Of a stretch of 64,000 nucleotides of DNA, positions 46,698 through 57,268 are shown in pieces; position 1 is the stretch's first letter; each line of letters opens with the position of its first letter. Location of the stretch: assembly GCA_037447655.1 (NCBI GenBank), contig JBBHKE010003519.1, forward strand, positions 329,362-393,361, given 5' to 3'. Position numbers and translations under genes: made by a program. Under the pieces are notes generated by a model. The model saw nothing but the letters and a program-made list of their open reading frames with translations. It was not told the DNA's origin and did no database searches. The stretch is from Zygnema cylindricum (lineage: Eukaryota; Streptophyta; Zygnematophyceae; Zygnematales; Zygnemataceae).

Positions 46698-47287
46698 GTA
46701 CACCGCCAAACATAGCGGCAGCAGTAGGAGTCCTCAGTAGGAGTCTCAACGATCCTAGAAAGAGAGATTGGGAGGCAGCCAAGAGAGTCATGAGATATCT
46801 GGTTGGAACTAGAGAATTATGGTTGCATTTGGGAGGGGAGCACACTGATATCACCACTTGAAGAGATGGCAGTTATGGGGATGCACCTTTGAGAAGATGC
46901 ACTTCTCGATATGTTTTGTATGTGGGGGAAGGTTCTTGCTGTTGGAGCAGTAAGCAACAAAAGGTGGTCGCTCAATCTACTATCGAGGCTGAGTATATGG
47001 CGTCTTGTTCCGCTGTAAAAGAACTAATGTGGGTGAAGTCAATATTACAAGAACTGGTATATATGAAGGAGGGAGTGCATGAAATCTTTTGTGATAATCA
47101 AGCTGCAATCGCAATTTCAGCCAATCGAAAACACCATTTCAAAGCAAAACATATAGACATAAGATTAAGCTTCGTAAGAGAAAAAGTTGAAAATAAAATT
47201 TTAAATCTTGTGTATAGACCAAATGAAGAAATGGTGGCTGGCATGATGACCAAACCTATGCCCTCTCCCAAATTAAAATATTGTTAG
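46698..47287 (+). pseudogene. Element B RNase H
   Basis: Resumes at CTPPNIAAAVGVLSRSLNDP after fragment F. Then a KRDWEAAKRVMRYLVGTREL block and the TWSDASYGD motif, here damaged to TT-stop-RDGSYGD (46859-46862). Then SSKQQKVVAQSTIEAEYMAS, FCDNQAAIAIS and KHHFKAKHIDIRLSFVREK follow, ending at a premature TAG (47285) before the usual C-terminal residues. A degenerate polypurine tract AACGGGAG (47332-47339) leads to the 3' LTR. Confidence 0.88.
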
Positions 47288-47542
47288 GAAAAATGCAGGT
47301 TGAAAGAAAAATTAAAATTAGACTAAAAAATAACGGGAGTGTTGAAATCAATAGATTTCTTGAGTATTTTCTAGGTTTAAAATGTTAGTATAAAAGAAAA
47401 AAGAAAAAGGACAGACAGCATGCCTCCACCTCTTCTCTCTAGCCACCATACTTGTTGTAGTCACTGAAGGATAGAGAGAGTGGTTGATCCATGGCTGCCT
47501 TAGTTCAACAGGCAGATATTTTTAAGGCTACTAAAAATATAC

Positions 47543-47630
47543 CTGACAGACCCGGGATTTTATCCCGGTACCTGCGGTTCTTCAAGAAAGCTTATAGTAG
47601 TCAGCTTTATCCTACTAGACTAGGACAAAT
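47543..47630 (-). other. tRNA-like cassette in B 3' LTR
   Basis: On the minus strand: A box TAGTCTAGTAGG (47622-47611, full match to TRGYNNARYNGG) and B-box-like GGATAAAATCC (47565-47555). The T arm has a perfect 5-bp stem CCGGG/CCCGG around a 7-base loop ATAAAAT, better preserved than in the 5' LTR copy. Confidence 0.72.
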
Positions 47631-47647
47631 GCTAAATGCTATAGTAT

Positions 47648-47651
<4 letters not shown>

Positions 47652-47725
<74 letters not shown>
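47652..47725. repeat. TA microsatellite in B 3' LTR
   Basis: About 74 bp of nearly pure TA dinucleotides with one AAAT interruption. The 5' LTR has only about 12 bp at the same place. Confidence 0.95.
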
Positions 47726-47727
<2 letters not shown>

Positions 47728-48425
47728 GGAAGGAGCAAATCCATTTAACTAGAACAATGTCGGCGTACATGGATACAATTTTATAAATGTACCAATTCAA
47801 AACGGATATTACGCATTTTGTTTTGACAACGAAACAAATATCGCGCAAGTATTTATCACGGCCAAGATTGATCTCGCTGCAAATCCAACGGCGCACATCA
47901 TCGCCGAAATCTCGGAGTAGTAAATTTGGCGTTTAGTGACGTGGCATGACCTGGAGCCACATGGAGAGATGACTTTCGGTCATAGGAATTCCGAGGAATG
48001 TACGGACGAGTGAAAAGGAGACACGCGTCCGCTTAATAGTCCTGTCGTACATAGGCCGTACAAAAGGTACACCGGCAGTAGTACTTTTTGGTATGGTACA
48101 GTAATCTGATTGGTCCGTATTTCTGTAGATAGAAGTTATAAGAATAAATCACGACCTAGAAAATTTTGGTAGGCAGTCACCTCTCCCTTTGAGAGTTTGT
48201 ACAAATTGGCATTTTTACTGCCTCATAACTCATCGCCTGGTTGGGTGTTTTTAGAGATTCTTTTTCCTACGGACTGAAAGGAGTACACTCTCCACAAGGG
48301 TGCATTTAGATTGTTAGCTTGATTGCCTGGCCAGCAATGGCTGTGGGTTAAAGTGGGCTAGTTAACAACTATCTAGAGGCTTCTTGTATTCTGTAGTCTA
48401 ATGGAGGACACAGAATTGCACACAC

Positions 48426-49768
48426 GAGTTCAGGAGGCTCTTGTCAACATTTACAAGAGTGGTACGATTCAGCAGCAGAAGCAGGCTGATTAGAAGGTAT
48501 AGGCATATGTGGACAAAGGGGGAAAGATGTTAGACGTTTATAATGACTTGGCGGGGTTATTTAAAGAGTTGGAGACTGCATGGTAAAGCGAGACCAAGAA
48601 AGAGAAGGTGAATACTTTGTCGATAAAACTCCCAAATGATTATGAAAACATTGTTAAAATGAAAACATTGTTAACAGGGTTCAAGCTTTGCCAGATCATC
48701 GATGGATCTGAACTCCGTTGTAGGGATGAATTTGGTTAGGGAAAGCACAATTGAGATTCGGAGAGGAGGAAAGAGTGTTCAAGCATTTGCTGTTGGAACT
48801 AACTGAGGGAATAAGGATTATAAGAAACCTTATGGAAACTTTGGTGGAGGAAGAGGAAACCAATCGGACGGATTTGGATCGAGGCCTCCGAAGGGGCTTT
48901 GTCTCTTTTGTAAGAAGTCGAGACATTACATGGCGGAGTGTACTAAATTGACAAAGCTGAGATTGAAGGAGGAGCGGATCGGAAAAGCAGCTGGAAGAAA
49001 GAAGAAGGCATATGTGGCAACACAAGTCATAGGAGAGGATTTCGATGAAGACGGTGTATAACTCCTCCTCAACGAGGAAATGGCAGTGAAAGGTGAGCCC
49101 GAGATTCCAAAGAGGCAAAAGTGTGCTTTCGGAGAAGTAAGAGAAGCTCCAAAAAAAGATGGATTATTGATTCAGTTGCCTCTATGCATATGTGTAGAGA
49201 AAATCTATTGTTTACCAAAATGAGAAAAATCCCTATTGTAAAGATAGAGTATGGGGATGGGAGAGTTATAACCACTAATTTAGTGGGATTTGCAGATTTG
49301 AGAGTCTTAGTTGATGGAAAGGCATCCATAGTCACTTTCTCTGATGTTCATTTTATCCCAGAGTTGAACAAGAATCTTATCTCCACGTTAGTCTTAGATG
49401 ATAAGGGTTTTGAAACTAGTACTAAGAAAGGAGTCTTTGTTGCTAGTTATGAGAATGAGGAGAATTACATAGCTGAAAATGGTAGCCAATGAATGTTTAG
49501 GTTGAATTTGAGTAATGGAAAGACGGGAGTTTACTATGCCAATGTAAGTGATTTAATGATATGGCATAAAAAAGAGGGACATGTGCTTTAGATAGATTGA
49601 AACAAATTAAGAAAACAGGTGTAGTCGAGGGAAGACATTTTGGAGAAAATGAGACTTTGGATGATTGTAATGGATGTGCTCAAGGTAAGGCCCACATATT
49701 GCCTTTTCCAAAAACCGCAACATATAAGGGTGAAAAGGTCTTAGATCTAGTTCATATTGACATATGGG
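48426..49768 (+). pseudogene. Element G gag (C-terminal), protease and integrase start
   Basis: Resumes G after element B: VQEALVNIYKSGTIQQQ, GKMLDVYNDLAGLFKELE, a zinc knuckle CLFCKKSRHYMAEC, then WIIDSVASMHMC where the protease D-S-G has become D-S-V. Then a pre-integrase region (FSDVHFIPELNKNLIST), a damaged WHKKEGH zinc motif, CNGCAQGK and VLDLVHIDIWG. It carries stop codons at several points (for example 48494, 48584, 49491, 49588). It is cut at ATGGG (49764-49768) by element H. Confidence 0.87.
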
Positions 49769-51035
49769 TGTTGTTTTTGAAAAGTTAGTTTCGTGCGTAC
49801 GCGACATTTTTTGCGCGCGCGACGTTTCGTGCGGAGTTTTAATCTGTAAGTACTAACTTGATTTAACGTGGAGGTTTTAATGAATTTGCGGTTTGGGGGA
49901 GTAGTTGTACGGATGGAATTAAAATGACGTGATGGTCAAATTGGGTGGCGCGAACAAGCATTCGAAATGGACGGCATATCGCGAAGCGATCTGATTTGTA
50001 ACATTACGAAGTGTTTGATATGAAACATAATAAGACAAACATAATTTATGGAAAAGTACGGCACGTCATATAATCTATTTTTGGGACAAGTGTACTTTAT
50101 TTTTGACAGGCGTGTTTACGGTGAAGGTTGAGGTCGCGGTACGAATAAGATTTGGTCGGTTGATGTCGTTTCGCCAAGTGGACTTTGGGATCACATGGGG
50201 CGACATCAAGGATGCCGAATGACATCTACGGACGGGGGACAAAGGCTGCCGTTATTTTTTCAACGAGGGGGACGCGAAATCGCGTCAAATCACAGGATGT
50301 ATTTTTCGACGTCCTAGATGCTTTCGAAAAATTTGAGGACTCACGTTGACTTACTCAACAAAAGATTTGGTGTCACTTAATATTTGGAGCAACAACGTTT
50401 TGTCTTTTGCACATTATAAATAAGTGTTTCACTGTTCTATTAGCGGTAAGTACCAATTAGAGTTTAGACGTACCTCAGGTACATTAGACATACATTATTT
50501 TAATCGTGTACTTTACTTAGTGAGAGGTGGTTCTTTAGGATTAGTGTAGGACCCAGTTGGTTACTCTGTGAGTATAACTTGCAGAACTTAGTTTATTTTA
50601 GTATCACAGTCAAGTTTTATCAAAGTAATGGCAGACCGTTTTCAGCAACTTTGACCGGTTAGTGTGATCACTCTGATTGATGTTTTGATGTGAAACTTTG
50701 TGAATATATTATATGATCTAGAAACTATATAAGTGTGTGTAGTTTCACTTTGTTCTGTTGTCTTTATAGATTTGTGTGAGAGGTTTACCTGGTTAATTGG
50801 TTAAGCTGTCAGCTGTTTTTGGGAAACTCTGGAGCTTGTATCTTCTACATTCCTTTGTGGATTTGGCTGTAACTTTGAGAGTTTGCAATTTATATTGAAT
50901 ACTGCGTATTGGTAAAGTTTAAGGTGATTTTATTTATTGTGAAGCAATCTGTGTTGTTTGAAGCACAATAGATTTTGGGGGTAGTCTATAGTGCTTCCGA
51001 GGGTAATCCATGCCTGAAATAGGCTATGGACAACA
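49769..51035 (+). mobile_element. Element H: LTR-like insertion (TGTTG...CAACA)
   Basis: 1267 bp interrupting G integrase. It starts TGTTGTTTTTGAAAAG and ends TATGGACAACA. Flanks ATGGG and ACGCG are a decayed target duplication (3 of 5), and G resumes with GACTGGCC in register. No gag or pol. It is related to element M (similar start and a shared TTTTTGGGAAACT block at 50816 and 62150). It is probably a solo LTR of a second, non-tRNA-cassette family; the orientation shown is that of M. Confidence 0.7.
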
Positions 51036-51630
51036 ACGCGGACTGGCCAAAGTGCCATCAGTTGGAGGGAAAATATTTATTCTTACTATCAAAGATGATT
51101 GGTCTAAATAATTTAGAGTATATTTCTTGAAAAACAAATATAAGGCTTCGACATACTTTAAAGAGTATAAAGCATGGAGTGAAAAGCTTCAAGAGACACC
51201 TATAAAGAGAGTGAGGAGTGATAATGGGGGGGGATACACTTCTAATGAGTTTGAGGAGTTTTTGGAAGAGGAAGGGGTTCAACACCAAAAGATTGTTCCA
51301 AAGAATCTATAACAAAATGGTGTAGCCGAGAGACTAAATCGTACATTAACTAACAGTGTTTGTAGTATGCAGTGGGGTAAAAAAAACAGAAAATATTTTT
51401 GTGTAGAAGCTATGAATTGTGCTAACTATCTAAAAAATAGAGTCCTTACCTCGGCGGTAAAATGACAAACACCTTATGAAAGATGGACCGGGAGAAAGCC
51501 TAAAATTTCACACTTTAAGGTGTTCGGAAGTCAAATGTTTAGTCTAAATACAGAAAAATCTGATGGGAAGTTAGATGCAAGGGGGAAGCTGGGATACCTA
51601 CTTGGGTATGATGAAAATGTAAAAAGATAT
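51036..51630 (+). pseudogene. Element G integrase core
   Basis: Continues the G integrase: TIKDDWSK, FKEYKAWSEKLQETPIKRVR, SDNGGGYTSNEFEEFL, QNGVAERLNRTL, NCANYLKNRVLTSAVK, FGSQMFSLN and a GYLLGYDENVKRY block. Stops at several positions (51108, 51309, 51463). It breaks at GATAT (51626-51630) where element I is inserted. The rest of G (RT, RNase H, 3' LTR) is not in this window. Confidence 0.85.
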
Positions 51631-52620
51631 TGTTGAAATCAAAAGATTTAGAGGGTATTTTCAAGGTCTGAATAGATTAAGTAAAAGTGCAGGAAGTGTG
51701 CCTCCACCTTCTCTCTCTAGCCCCAATAGTTGTTGTAGTCATTGGAGGTGAGAGAGAGTGGTGGAGCCATGGCTGCCTTAGCTACACAGGCAAGACTCTA
51801 CAGTGACATAAGTCACTCTTAACAAAAAGGTTGAGTTTGTCAGGACTCGAACCTTCAATCGAGCTAGGCGTAGCCATCAGCTCTAACCGGTGTATCGTAG
51901 AAGTTCGTTAAGTATATAGGGTTTGATTGTTATTTAAACATTGCTAAGCAACCTTAACCCGATTAACGAAATTAGAGATTACAAGCATAAAGACTCGTTG
52001 TAATATAGTGCAAACAAAGACCCGCACGAAAAAAATGTACCAGACATTTATTTTAACGGCTAAAATTAAAAGCGCGTTTGGATCCGACGGCACGCATCAT
52101 CGCCGAGACCTCGAAATGGTCGTTTTGGCGGTTTTCGGGCGTGAATGACCTGGCCCCACGTGGCACGATAGAATTGGAAAGCGGGAATCCTGGGAAGCAT
52201 GGGAATAAATCTAGAGGAGACAAACGTCTACTCCATGGCCCCATCGTACACTAGCCGTACGGAAAGGACATCAACCATAGTACCTTTTTGTACTGTACAG
52301 TTCTCTGATTGGTTCGTACATCAGTAGATAGGGATTGTGAGAAGGATTTAGGACTTAGAGGATCGAGAAGGTAGCCGCCTCTCTCCCATTGAGCTTGTAT
52401 AAATATTGTCATCTTTTCCACTTGATAATCAATCGCCTAGTTGAGCAATTTTAGTGATTCTTCATCGTGTGGACTCGAAGGAGTCCAGACTGCAAAAAGG
52501 TGCAATCTCATTGTCTATTTGCTTTCTTGGGTAGCAATGGTCCTAGTTGAAGAAGGGTTAGTCAAAAACTATCTAGAGGCTTCTTGAAATCTGTTGTCCA
52601 ATAGGGGACACATAGTTCCA
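51631..52620 (+). repeat. Element I 5' LTR
   Basis: 990 bp, TGTTGAAATC to CATAGTTCCA. It shares the GTTGTAGTCATTGGAGG and GAGCCATGGCTGCC blocks with the others and has an antisense tRNA-like cassette. Confidence 0.88.
51829..51897 (-). other. tRNA-like cassette in I LTR
   Basis: On the minus strand the B box GGTTCGAGTCC (51853-51843) fits GGTTCRANNCC at all 11 positions. The A-box end GGTTAGAGC lies at 51888-51880. Spacing and the TTCGAGT loop are tRNA-like, but the T stem has only about three pairs and no acceptor stem is evident. Confidence 0.7.
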
Positions 52621-52633
52621 AGTTATGGGCCCA
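52621..52633 (+). promoter_or_regulatory. Primer-binding site of element I
   Basis: AGTTATGGGCCCA next to the LTR; one mismatch to GGTTATGGGCCCA. Its ATG (52625) opens the gag frame MGPPSRVPIFNGS. Confidence 0.75.
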
Positions 52634-53289
52634 CCCTCTAGGGTGCCCATCTTCAATGGATCTACGTTCATTTATTTGGAAGCCATGATGGTAGGGGCTT
52701 TGTGTGAAAAACGATACTGGGGTATTGTCGGTGGACAAGTGAAACGACCATCTCACAGAATCCCACCAAGGTATAGTGAAGTGAGGTTTTTCTGCAGCAA
52801 CATCTGCCCCAACGGAGGAGGCAGACGACGGGGATAATAGTGTGTCTGAAAAGGGAAAAGGGAACGAGACACCTCTCACTTCTATTGCCACGGCACCCGG
52901 AGCGGTGGTTGTGAAGACCGAGGAAATTGATATTCAAACGTGGGAATACACAAACATGTTTGCCTGACATTTCATTTTGAGGCACCTCACTCAGGCTTTA
53001 GCAACTTCTCATCTTCATATTCTTAAGGCCGAGGAGTTGTGGGTGACTTTAGTGGAGATATATAGAGCTAGTACTATTCAAGAGCTCCAGTTGGCCGAGC
53101 AAAGGCTAAGGGATTACACTTACAAAGGGGGAAAATATTGGATCACTGTAATGACCTCTCTTGTTTGTATATGGAGATGGAAAGTGCTGGGTGGACAGGT
53201 ACAATGAAGATGAAAGTCAACACTCTCATCATGAAGTTTCTTGATGAATATGAGAACATACTGTACCGAGTGCAAGAAATGGATGACAG
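52625..53289 (+). pseudogene. Element I gag, N-terminal part
   Basis: MGPPSRVPIFNGSTFIYLEA, ALCEKRYWGIVGGQVKRP, then a frameshifted Ser-rich linker. A gag core follows (RHLTQALATSHLHILKAEEL, LVEIYRASTIQELQLAEQRL, one-base shift near 53140, then CNDLSCLYMEMESAGW and KFLDEYENILYRVQEMDDS). It is cut at GACAG (53285-53289) by solo LTR J. Confidence 0.85.
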
Positions 53290-54461
53290 TGAAGCTCTGT
53301 GTGCTCCATTGCCCACAAAAATCGCAGATCGAAATGAAACTAATCTTGATAGCGCCGACTCTAAGTTGATATAAACCCAAATGACTGACCCTTTGACAAT
53401 CAGTAACTCATTATAGCTTCACCCTTATGAAATAAGACTTATGTGTGCTCAGTTCCACCACATAATGCAAATTTAGAATATGAGTTTTGGACACATTCAC
53501 CCACTTTGACTTTCCCTTAGAAATGCAGCCACCTTGTCAGGTAAAAACTCTGAACGACTACACCCGTGTGTAGTGTGGACTCCCTTGAGTCTGCAGCAAA
53601 AAGAATCACTGAAAATGGTCAAGTAAATTGATAGTTATGAATGGTCAAAGATGACCTTTTGTATAGGAGCTCTCTCGAAGAGAGGCTGCTAACTACTAAA
53701 TTTTCTAAGTCCTATCTCTCTCTAAAAACTATCTACTGACGTACGGCGCCAATCAAATTACTGTGATGTACAGAAAAGTACAGGAGTTGGTGTACTTTCT
53801 GTACGGCCATTGTACGACATGGCCAAAATGTCGACATATGTCATATCCCGATTTGTTCTCATAATCTCCGGAGTTACCGCAATCTAACGTTGTCGGCCAC
53901 GTGTCATATGACGTGGCGATGACAGTAAAACGCCAAAAGTACATATTTTGTGATTGCGGCGCCTATTGTGGGCGTCTGATCAAAACCGGATACAACTATA
54001 GCCGTTGAAAATAAACACGCAGTATTTGTTTCGCGTTCAAAACAACCGCGCGTTATCAATTTCATATAATACATTAAACCGTACATTGTACTATTCAAAA
54101 CTATATCTATGCATTACGTATCTATTTCCCGTTAAATGAACTAGTCTACGTGTAACAAAAGAAATATTTGTCAAACTTATCATATCCTACCACTAATCTA
54201 GACTTATGGGTTAAAGCTAACGGGTGATGTGATAGACGGCAGGTACCCGAATCAAATCCTGGGTCCGTCAAACCTTTTAGGTAACTCTATCAAGATTTGC
54301 CTTTCTGTCCTTTTTGGACAGCCTAGGAAACCATGGATTTAACTCCTCCTCAAGTCTTCAGTGACTGCGACAAGTGTGGGGAATTGAGTGAAGAGTTAGA
54401 GGCAAGCTGTCAACCTTTTATTTTACAATCTCTAAACCTAGAAAATACTTAAATTTCAACA
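53290..54461 (-). mobile_element. Solo LTR J in element I gag
   Basis: 1172 bp, TG...CA. It is related to the LTR of element C (shared AAAAAGAATCACTGA, the ACTTGTCGCAGTCACTGA block and CCATGG) but clearly diverged. No internal region is attached on either side; gag resumes in register on the right. Flanks GACAG and AGCAG are a decayed duplication. This is the product expected from recombination between two LTRs. Confidence 0.82.
54196..54270 (+). other. tRNA-like cassette in solo LTR J
   Basis: A-box-like TAGACTTATGGG (54199-54210, about 10 of 12) and B-box-like GAATCAAATCC (54249-54259, 9 of 11). Antisense to LTR J. The T-arm loop ATCAAAT is kept, with a partial stem. Confidence 0.66.
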
Positions 54462-55485
54462 AGCAGTTCTTGGAAGTGGAACATAGTGGTTCGGGTGATA
54501 CTCGTGCAGGAGAATACTATTGAGATTTCGGAGAGGAGGAAAGAGCGTTCTAGCTCTAGCTGCCGGAACGAATCGGTGGGGGAAAGAGTCGAGGAAGCGT
54601 ACGGCAAACTTCAAAGGAGAGAAAGATCAATCTGGAGGACCAAGGCCCCCAAAGGGTCTTCTCATTTCTGCAAAAAGTCGGGACAATTCATAGCGAATTA
54701 CACTAAGTTGTCGCAGCTGAGGCTCGAAGAGAACTGTGGAGGGGGCTCATTCGGAGGAAAGAAGAAGGCACTTGTGGCCACACAAGTGAAAAGGGAGACC
54801 GAGGAGGACAAGGTCTTTGAGGAGGAGGAGGGGGAGCTCTATAACGAGAATCGGGAGGAGAGGGAGATCCCTCGGAAACAGAAGTGTGCTCTTGGAGCCA
54901 TTCGAGAAGCTCCACAAGAAGGATGGATCATCAATTCAGGTGCATCGATGCATATGTCTCGTGATAGGCACCTCTTTACCAAACTAATAAAGATCCATAC
55001 TGTAGAGATAGAGTATAGGGATGGGAGAGTAGTTACTACAGATCTAGTGGGTTTAGTAGATATGAAATTCCTAGTGAAGGGTAAGACTTATATACTTACT
55101 TTCTCACATGTACGAGTTTGGGATATATACGAATCAGTTCGGACCATTCCATCTATCTATTTAAAGACGAGGAAGGTATAATTTTCATTGCCATCTATGT
55201 TGATGATTTGCTTGTTTGGAGTAAATCAATGGAGAAAATTAATGGATTGAAAAAGGATCTAAATAGTATAATTGAAATGAAAGACTTGGGGGAAACAAAG
55301 TATATTTTGGAAATTCAGATGGAGAGGGATAGAGAGAAGAAAACAATTAGACAAACTCAAAAGAAAACAATAGGAAATTTTCCTAAAAATTTTCAAATGG
55401 ATTAAGCAAATAGTTGAACGACTCCTATAGATTTAAAGAAAGGGAATGAAGGGAGCTCAGAAGAGGGAGTCTTGATCTTGGATAA
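54462..55485 (+). pseudogene. Element I gag end, protease and RT remnant with internal deletion
   Basis: Continues SSWKWNIVVRVILVQENTIE, then a frameshifted stretch, then the knuckle (HFCKKSGQFIANY, degraded) and a protease reading INSGASMHMS (the catalytic Asp of D-S-G is Asn here). At about 55111-55118 pre-integrase sequence (ILTFSHV) passes directly into RT (GYIRISSDHSIYLFKDEEG, YVDDLLVW, DLGETKYILEIQMERDR). The whole integrase and the first two thirds of RT are therefore deleted. It ends at GATAA (55481-55485), the insertion point of solo LTR K. Confidence 0.87.
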
Positions 55486-56580
55486 TGTTGAAAAGTGATA
55501 TTTTATATTCTACCTTTTTTGGGATCTTGCAGTTCTCATACTTGTCGTAGTCACTGAGAATTGACAGGCAGCCATGGCTGCCTTAGACAGATGAGAAGAT
55601 AGACAGAAGACAGGGCTCCTACAAAAGTTAGGTTGTAATAGACAGGATTTGATCCTGTGACCTCCAGCCAAAGATGTACGATTAGCAGTCCGCCATATCC
55701 ATTACGGCTTGATGAATCGATACATGTACTACATTTGATAAGTATTTAAAAACAACACAACGATATATTCTTTTTAACTACTTATAGAACGAAACGAAAC
55801 AAGGAACGTATGGTACCGCACGAAATAAATGAAACAACATTTGATTTCGACGGACGAAATTAAATGTCGCGATCGACGGCTCGCAAAGGACGAAGGAATT
55901 TTAAATGGTCAACACGGAATGTTGACCGTCGAAATTCAACGGTCAACACCGAACATTGACCGGTGAATTTCAACGATCAACATTTATTCAGCGCGCCGTT
56001 AGATCGAACGGCTGAAATTGATCGCCGGAAAAAGAACGGACGGCACGCGTGAGTGTCAGTATGCCAGGACGATTACCTGGGAACAACTCGGCGAAATGCA
56101 AGGAAATGACACGTGGCATCATCTTATGGAATAACGAAAGAGAAAAGAAACAAAATAACGTTGACCTATTAGCCACGTGGTAGACCGAAAGTGGTGTAGA
56201 ATATATCCGTACATAAAGTACGGCGGCTGGTGTACTTTGTATGTACAATAATTAGAGTACTTTAATTTTGATTGGTTAAGAGTAGCTATTAAGAGGTTTT
56301 CAAGACTAAGACCAAATTTTGAAAGTCCTCTCTCCCAGATGCCATCTGTATAAATATGTCGCCTTTGAACAACCATAACTTAATGCTCAGGTGAGCAAAT
56401 TCAGTGATTTTTTTTGCACCAGACTTAGGGGAGTCCAGGCAAAACAGAGGTGTAGTCGGTCAGAGTTTTTCCGCGCCAGGGTGGCACTAATTAATTGCCA
56501 AAGTCAAAAGTGCAAATATTATCTTAGAGGCTTCATATAAGCTGGATATTCCATGTACCAATAGAGGTCACAGAATTACA
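55486..56580 (+). mobile_element. Solo LTR K (G-type) in element I
   Basis: 1095 bp, TGTTGAAAAG to CAGAATTACA. Flanks GATAA and AATAA (one mismatch), and I coding sequence continues across (LDN-ELSLNENEFMQT). It is the same family as G's 5' LTR. It contains the best-preserved tRNA-like cassette of the window. Confidence 0.88.
55634..55705 (-). other. tRNA-like cassette in solo LTR K, Ser(GCU)-like
   Basis: On the minus strand (5' at 55705) the ends GTAATGG and CTATTAC form a 7-bp acceptor stem with one G-T wobble, followed by an unpaired A. The T arm is ACAGG/CCTGT with loop ATCAAAT, all five pairs intact. The centre GGACTGCTAATC matches the anticodon loop CTGCTAA of tRNA-Ser(GCU), followed by a long variable-arm-like stretch. 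The D arm is shortened and the anticodon stem has only two or three pairs, so a working tRNA is unlikely. Antisense to the LTR. Confidence 0.72.
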
Positions 56581-57268
56581 AATAATGAGTTAGGACTTAA
56601 CGAAAACGAGTTTATGCAAACTATTCTATAAACACAAGTTGTAGGTAGGTTGATCTATTTTATAAAACTGTACTCATCCTCAAATAGAACCTGCTGTAGG
56701 GATATTTAGTAGGAGTCTGAATGATCCTAGGAAGAAGGATTGGGAAGCGGCCAAAAGGGTCATACATACTTGAAAGGAACGAGAGATCTCTGGTTGCATT
56801 TGGGAGGGGATAATACTGACATCACCACTTGGAGTGATGCCAGTTATGGGGATGCTCCGATGAGAAAGTGTACTTTTGGATATGTGTTGTATATTGGGAA
56901 TGGGGCTTGTTGGTGGAGCAGTAAGCAACAAAAGGTGATTGCTCAGTCCACTATGGAGGCTGAGTATATGGCTTCTTCTTTGGCAGTGAAAGAATTAATG
57001 TGGGTGAAATCTTTGCTTCAAGAACTTCGATAAATGAAAAGTGGAGTGCAAAAGATATTCTGTGATAATCAAACTGCGATTGCAATTGCACCAAAATCTA
57101 AGCATCACTTTAAAGCAAAGCATATTGATATTCGGTTGAGCTTTGTTAGAGAGAAGGTTGAGGATAAAATAACTAGTTTGGAATATAGACCGGATGGAGA
57201 AATGGTAGCAGATATGATGACTAAGCCGGTTCCTTCTCCCAAATTGATATTTTGTACGGAGAAGTGTG
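56581..57268 (+). pseudogene. Element I RNase H
   Basis: ELSLNENEFMQTI then a stop, damaged sequence through the GSLIYF region, then WLHLGGDNTDITTWSDASYG, CWWSSKQQKVIAQST, MEAEYMASS, FCDNQTAIAIA, KHHFKAKHIDIRLSFVREK and DMMTKPVPSPKLIFC. A TAA splits it at 57031-57033. It runs into the TGTTGAAA start of the next LTR at 57269 through a short shared TTGAAA; the usual C-terminal residues and polypurine tract are lost. Confidence 0.87.

Larger units (their letters stand above)
23358..48420 (+). mobile_element. Element B: copia-type LTR retrotransposon, inserted in G and itself multiply split
   Basis: Bounded by identical 5-bp duplications CACAC (23353-23357 and 48421-48425), with related LTRs at both ends. 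Its gag and pol order is gag, zinc knuckle, protease, integrase, RT, RNase H, typical of Ty1/copia. Its own sequence is 23358-24431, 30642-31381, 37831-41145 and about 46698-48420. The gaps are filled by elements A and C, the foreign RT fragment F, and E inside F. It carries frameshifts, stops and a 427-bp tandem duplication, so it is inactive. Confidence 0.9.
47340..48420 (+). repeat. Element B 3' LTR
   Basis: 1081 bp, TGTTGAAATC to CAGAATTGCA, followed by the CACAC target duplication. It is longer than the 5' LTR mainly because of a TA microsatellite expansion at 47652-47725. Confidence 0.93.
51631..57268 (+). mobile_element. Element I: copia-type element inserted in G, internally deleted
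   Basis: The 5' LTR 51631-52620 is followed by a primer site, gag, knuckle and protease, then a deletion junction near 55111-55118 jumping straight to the last part of RT, then RNase H. It contains solo LTRs J and K. Its 3' end merges at 57269 into the LTR of element L with the polypurine tract missing, so its own 3' LTR and right target duplication are unclear. Confidence 0.8.

Noticed and set aside
47491-47748. Open frame ending in Tyr-Ile repeats
   Set aside because: Encoded by the TA microsatellite in the B 3' LTR.
49769-51035. Protein-coding gene captured inside G
   Set aside because: No extended open frame or motif; TGTTG/CAACA ends and in-register resumption of G indicate an LTR-type insertion.
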